Shown in pieces: positions 40,336 to 41,941 of a DNA stretch of 41,941 nucleotides (its first letter is position 1; every line of letters begins with the position of its first letter). The notes beneath the pieces were generated by a model. That model ran no database searches. It saw nothing but the letters and a program-made list of their open reading frames with translations, and had not been told where the DNA came from. Position numbers and translations under genes: made by a program. Origin of the DNA: Clostridiaceae bacterium (GTDB lineage Bacteria > Bacillota > Clostridia > CAYPLH01 > DUMO01); assembly GCA_012839865.1 (NCBI GenBank), contig DUMO01000012.1, positions 1 to 41,941 of the forward strand, read 5' to 3'.

Positions 40336-41670
40336 TTATTTCTCCAGAACCTTTTTATATGGCGCAACCATGCCTTCATTTATTTTATTCCCTGCTTTAG
40401 CTCGTAGTTTTGGAGAAGACATTAGGGCACCTACAAGATACATTTTCAGAGCTGTCCATTTTTTCTTTTGAGGGAAGTCATATAATCCGTGCTTTTTATA
40501 GAAGCGATGATCAGCTTTCATCATGCCGCGCATCAGCCAGATAAGGTCCCTGAAAACTTTCATTCCGCCAACACCTAAAAAGTTCCTGGGCTGGGTATAC
40601 TTATGACTAATTGCATAGTCAAGTCTTTCAGCAAGCCTGTCTATTTCTTCATCCGGGTTCGTTTCATCACATGCAACTCCTGCGAGGAAGTTGCCTCCTA
40701 CCTCGCTTCGTCCTTCAATAATCATCTGGAGGTTGACCTCTGATGGATAGTTCCCGCTTATCAGGTATCCCACCGGTTTCCCCATGGTCACTGTTCTGTG
40801 ACCATTGCAAAACTGCCTGTCATCATACATTTTAATGGTGAAACCCATGGAATGGTCCCTGATGGAAAAAGCATATACAATTGCATCCGCAGTCTGTATT
40901 TTATTGCGCAGGAAATCATCAAAACCGTCCTTATAAATACATTTACCGTCGACCGCACAGTTAAAGCAGCCTAAACACCCACCCTGGAAAGGATACTCGG
41001 AAATATTGACAATACGGCTCTTATATTTGAACACTGAACGGAATCTGTCAATCATATCATTAAGCTGCTTGTCATCCCTGGAGCAATCCGTAACTATGAC
41101 CACATCCCCGCTCTTTTTATCCTGGGCCGAAGGAGCGGGAGTAACCGGACGATGAGCGGGAGCAGTTACTTTTGGGAGAATGGTTTCATATACATCATTC
41201 TTAACACACCAGCAAACATATTCAAAAAAGTCTTTTGCATTATTTTGCCCACTTTCTGTCAGGAGGTCATCCATGTCCGCAGACAGTCCCCTAATGTACT
41301 TCATGCCAAGGTCCTGACAGTTCTCCTGAATAAATTTATGTGCAGTTACATCATAAAAATGCTTTGAAGTAGTAATCTGAGTAACAAATTTCCCTGACAG
41401 TTCAATGTCATATGCCTTCAAAAGTTCTATAAACTTGTGTAACTGGCTTGGAGCAATAAATGTATATACAGGATAAGAAAAAATAATCAGATCTGCACTT
41501 TTAAAGGCTTCAGTTATATATAAGAAATATTCTTCAATAGATTTTATTCGCTGAGCAACATGAAAATACTGAAATTTATGCTCCGGAAAATTTTTCTCCA
41601 AATACAATGAAGTTTGCAATGTGATGCTGTACTTCCCTCTAGGGCTTCCGTTCAAAACGACAACTTCCAT
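40336..41670 (-). CDS. Double flavodoxin-domain NAD(P)H-dependent oxidoreductase with ISF-type cysteine motif
   Basis: The 444-residue protein has two flavodoxin-like modules. The first (1-165) begins VVVLNGSPRGKYS, a phosphate loop for FMN, with SYPVYTFIAPSQLHKFIELL. A proline-rich linker (APAHRPVTPAPSAQ) leads to the second (185-350), which contains GGCLGCFNCAVDGKC, a C-x2-C-x2-C-x5-C cluster as in iron-sulfur flavoproteins. The C-terminal 90 residues are basic helices, possibly membrane-associated. GGAGG stands four bases before the ATG. It would transfer electrons between NAD(P)H or ferredoxin and an unknown acceptor. The first module lacks the cysteine cluster, so only one module may bind the Fe-S centre. 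Confidence 0.82.
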   Translation of the reverse strand: MEVVVLNGSPRGKYSITLQTSLYLEKNFPEHKFQYFHVAQRIKSIEEYFLYITEAFKSADLIIFSYPVYTFIAPSQLHKFIELLKAYDIELSGKFVTQITTSKHFYDVTAHKFIQENCQDLGMKYIRGLSADMDDLLTESGQNNAKDFFEYVCWCVKNDVYETILPKVTAPAHRPVTPAPSAQDKKSGDVVIVTDCSRDDKQLNDMIDRFRSVFKYKSRIVNISEYPFQGGCLGCFNCAVDGKCIYKDGFDDFLRNKIQTADAIVYAFSIRDHSMGFTIKMYDDRQFCNGHRTVTMGKPVGYLISGNYPSEVNLQMIIEGRSEVGGNFLAGVACDETNPDEEIDRLAERLDYAISHKYTQPRNFLGVGGMKVFRDLIWLMRGMMKADHRFYKKHGLYDFPQKKKWTALKMYLVGALMSSPKLRAKAGNKINEGMVAPYKKVLEK

Positions 41671-41727
41671 ATTATCCTCCTATATGACAAGATGCAGAAA
41701 ATTTTAAAAACGTCAATTTTGAAGGAC

Positions 41728-41760
41728 TGCCAGAGTTTAAAAACCAGGCAGTATTTTTTC
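41728..41760 (+). terminator. Hairpin in the leader of the flavoprotein gene
   Basis: ACTGCC (near 41728) pairs with GGCAGT (near 41748), followed on the plus strand by ATTTTTTC. As a plus-strand terminator it has no gene ahead of it; on the minus strand it may be a leader structure. Confidence 0.4.
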
Positions 41761-41794
41761 AAGCACACCTCTTCTTTTTTACATTATCTGTTTT

Positions 41795-41803
41795 ATTATA
41801 CCA
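41795..41803 (-). promoter_or_regulatory. Extended -10 promoter for the flavoprotein gene
   Basis: The reverse strand reads TATGGTATAATAAAA, an extended -10 (TGnTATAAT). No good -35 was found at 17 bases. The leader to the ATG at 41670 would be about 115 bases. Confidence 0.5.
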
Positions 41804-41821
41804 TACTTTTGATTAGGTGAA

Positions 41822-41941
41822 CTACATCGCCATTGAAATGGCGAGCTTCGAGCTCTCAACGAAACAATGACTGTTCCATCGGTACGCTTCCGGGGTGTCC
41901 AAACCCTCTACTGCTGGAATGGTTTTGTGGCCATTCCTACA
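41822..41941 (-). CDS. Partial open frame at the right edge, unidentified
   Basis: A frame of 39 codons enters from the right edge and ends with TAG at 41824-41822. It reads CRNGHKTIPAVEGLDTPEAY... and then VESSKLAISMAM. Its end has the flavour of C-terminal tails of IS605 OrfB/TnpB proteins, which would fit the IS-end-like DNA elsewhere in the window, but I cannot confirm it. It could also be noise. Confidence 0.25.
   Translation of the reverse strand, partial: CRNGHKTIPAVEGLDTPEAYRWNSHCFVESSKLAISMAM

Overview
The window reads as a chromosomal segment of an anaerobic, spore-forming member of the Clostridia. The evidence is moderately low GC, strong GGAGG ribosome sites with frequent TTG and GTG starts, a pyruvate:ferredoxin oxidoreductase, a cysteine-type sulfatase, FeoAB, a T-box leader, NarL-type signalling and a short protein of the CDIF630_02480/DUF3787 spore-surface family. 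No rRNA, tRNA, prophage or convincing CRISPR array was seen. The species cannot be named from the sequence alone.

Layout. 1-1.0 kb: the 5' part of a sulfatase gene leaving the left edge, with two LacI-type operator candidates upstream. 1.1-5.3 kb: a membrane-anchored alpha/beta hydrolase convergent with an unusual fusion of a TIM-barrel isomerase and an acyl-CoA synthetase, which lies behind a T-box leader with an apparent leucine specifier. 5.3-11.4 kb: an FMN-binding glutamate-synthase-like protein, the small spore protein, a hairpin-rich repeat array, PFOR (nifJ) and a beta-propeller remnant. 11.4-15.7 kb: a CoA-disulfide-reductase/rhodanese fusion, hflX and nagB. 15.9-20.5 kb: an ECF sigma/anti-sigma pair, a CofE-like protein and a divergent LysR regulator.

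20.6-29.7 kb is an ABC export block. It holds two half-size exporters, a gap with IS200/IS605-like structured DNA, two ABC-2 permeases and their ATPase, and then a divergent NarL-type kinase/regulator pair that probably controls the block. 29.8-33.7 kb: an M24 peptidase followed by tandem repeats and a nested inverted repeat, then a LolA/RseB-like membrane protein with an ECF sigma gene broken at an A8 tract. 33.9-36.6 kb: a membrane protein of unknown function and a MarR - DGK1-like kinase - CDF-like transporter operon with a very clear self-regulated promoter. 36.6-39.3 kb: a histidine-kinase remnant and a feoA / feoB / FeoB-associated Cys-rich protein cluster with two Fur-type boxes. 39.4-41.7 kb: a REP-associated tyrosine transposase (RAYT) embedded in its own repeats, and a double-flavodoxin iron-sulfur flavoprotein.

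Two themes stand out. A CAGGGGACGGTTCTGTGT palindrome family occurs at five places and flanks the RAYT gene, so the window appears to show a REP/RAYT system with dispersed copies. The leucine-type T-box ahead of an acyl-CoA ligase suggests leucine-starvation control of carboxylic-acid activation, which is not a usual T-box target.
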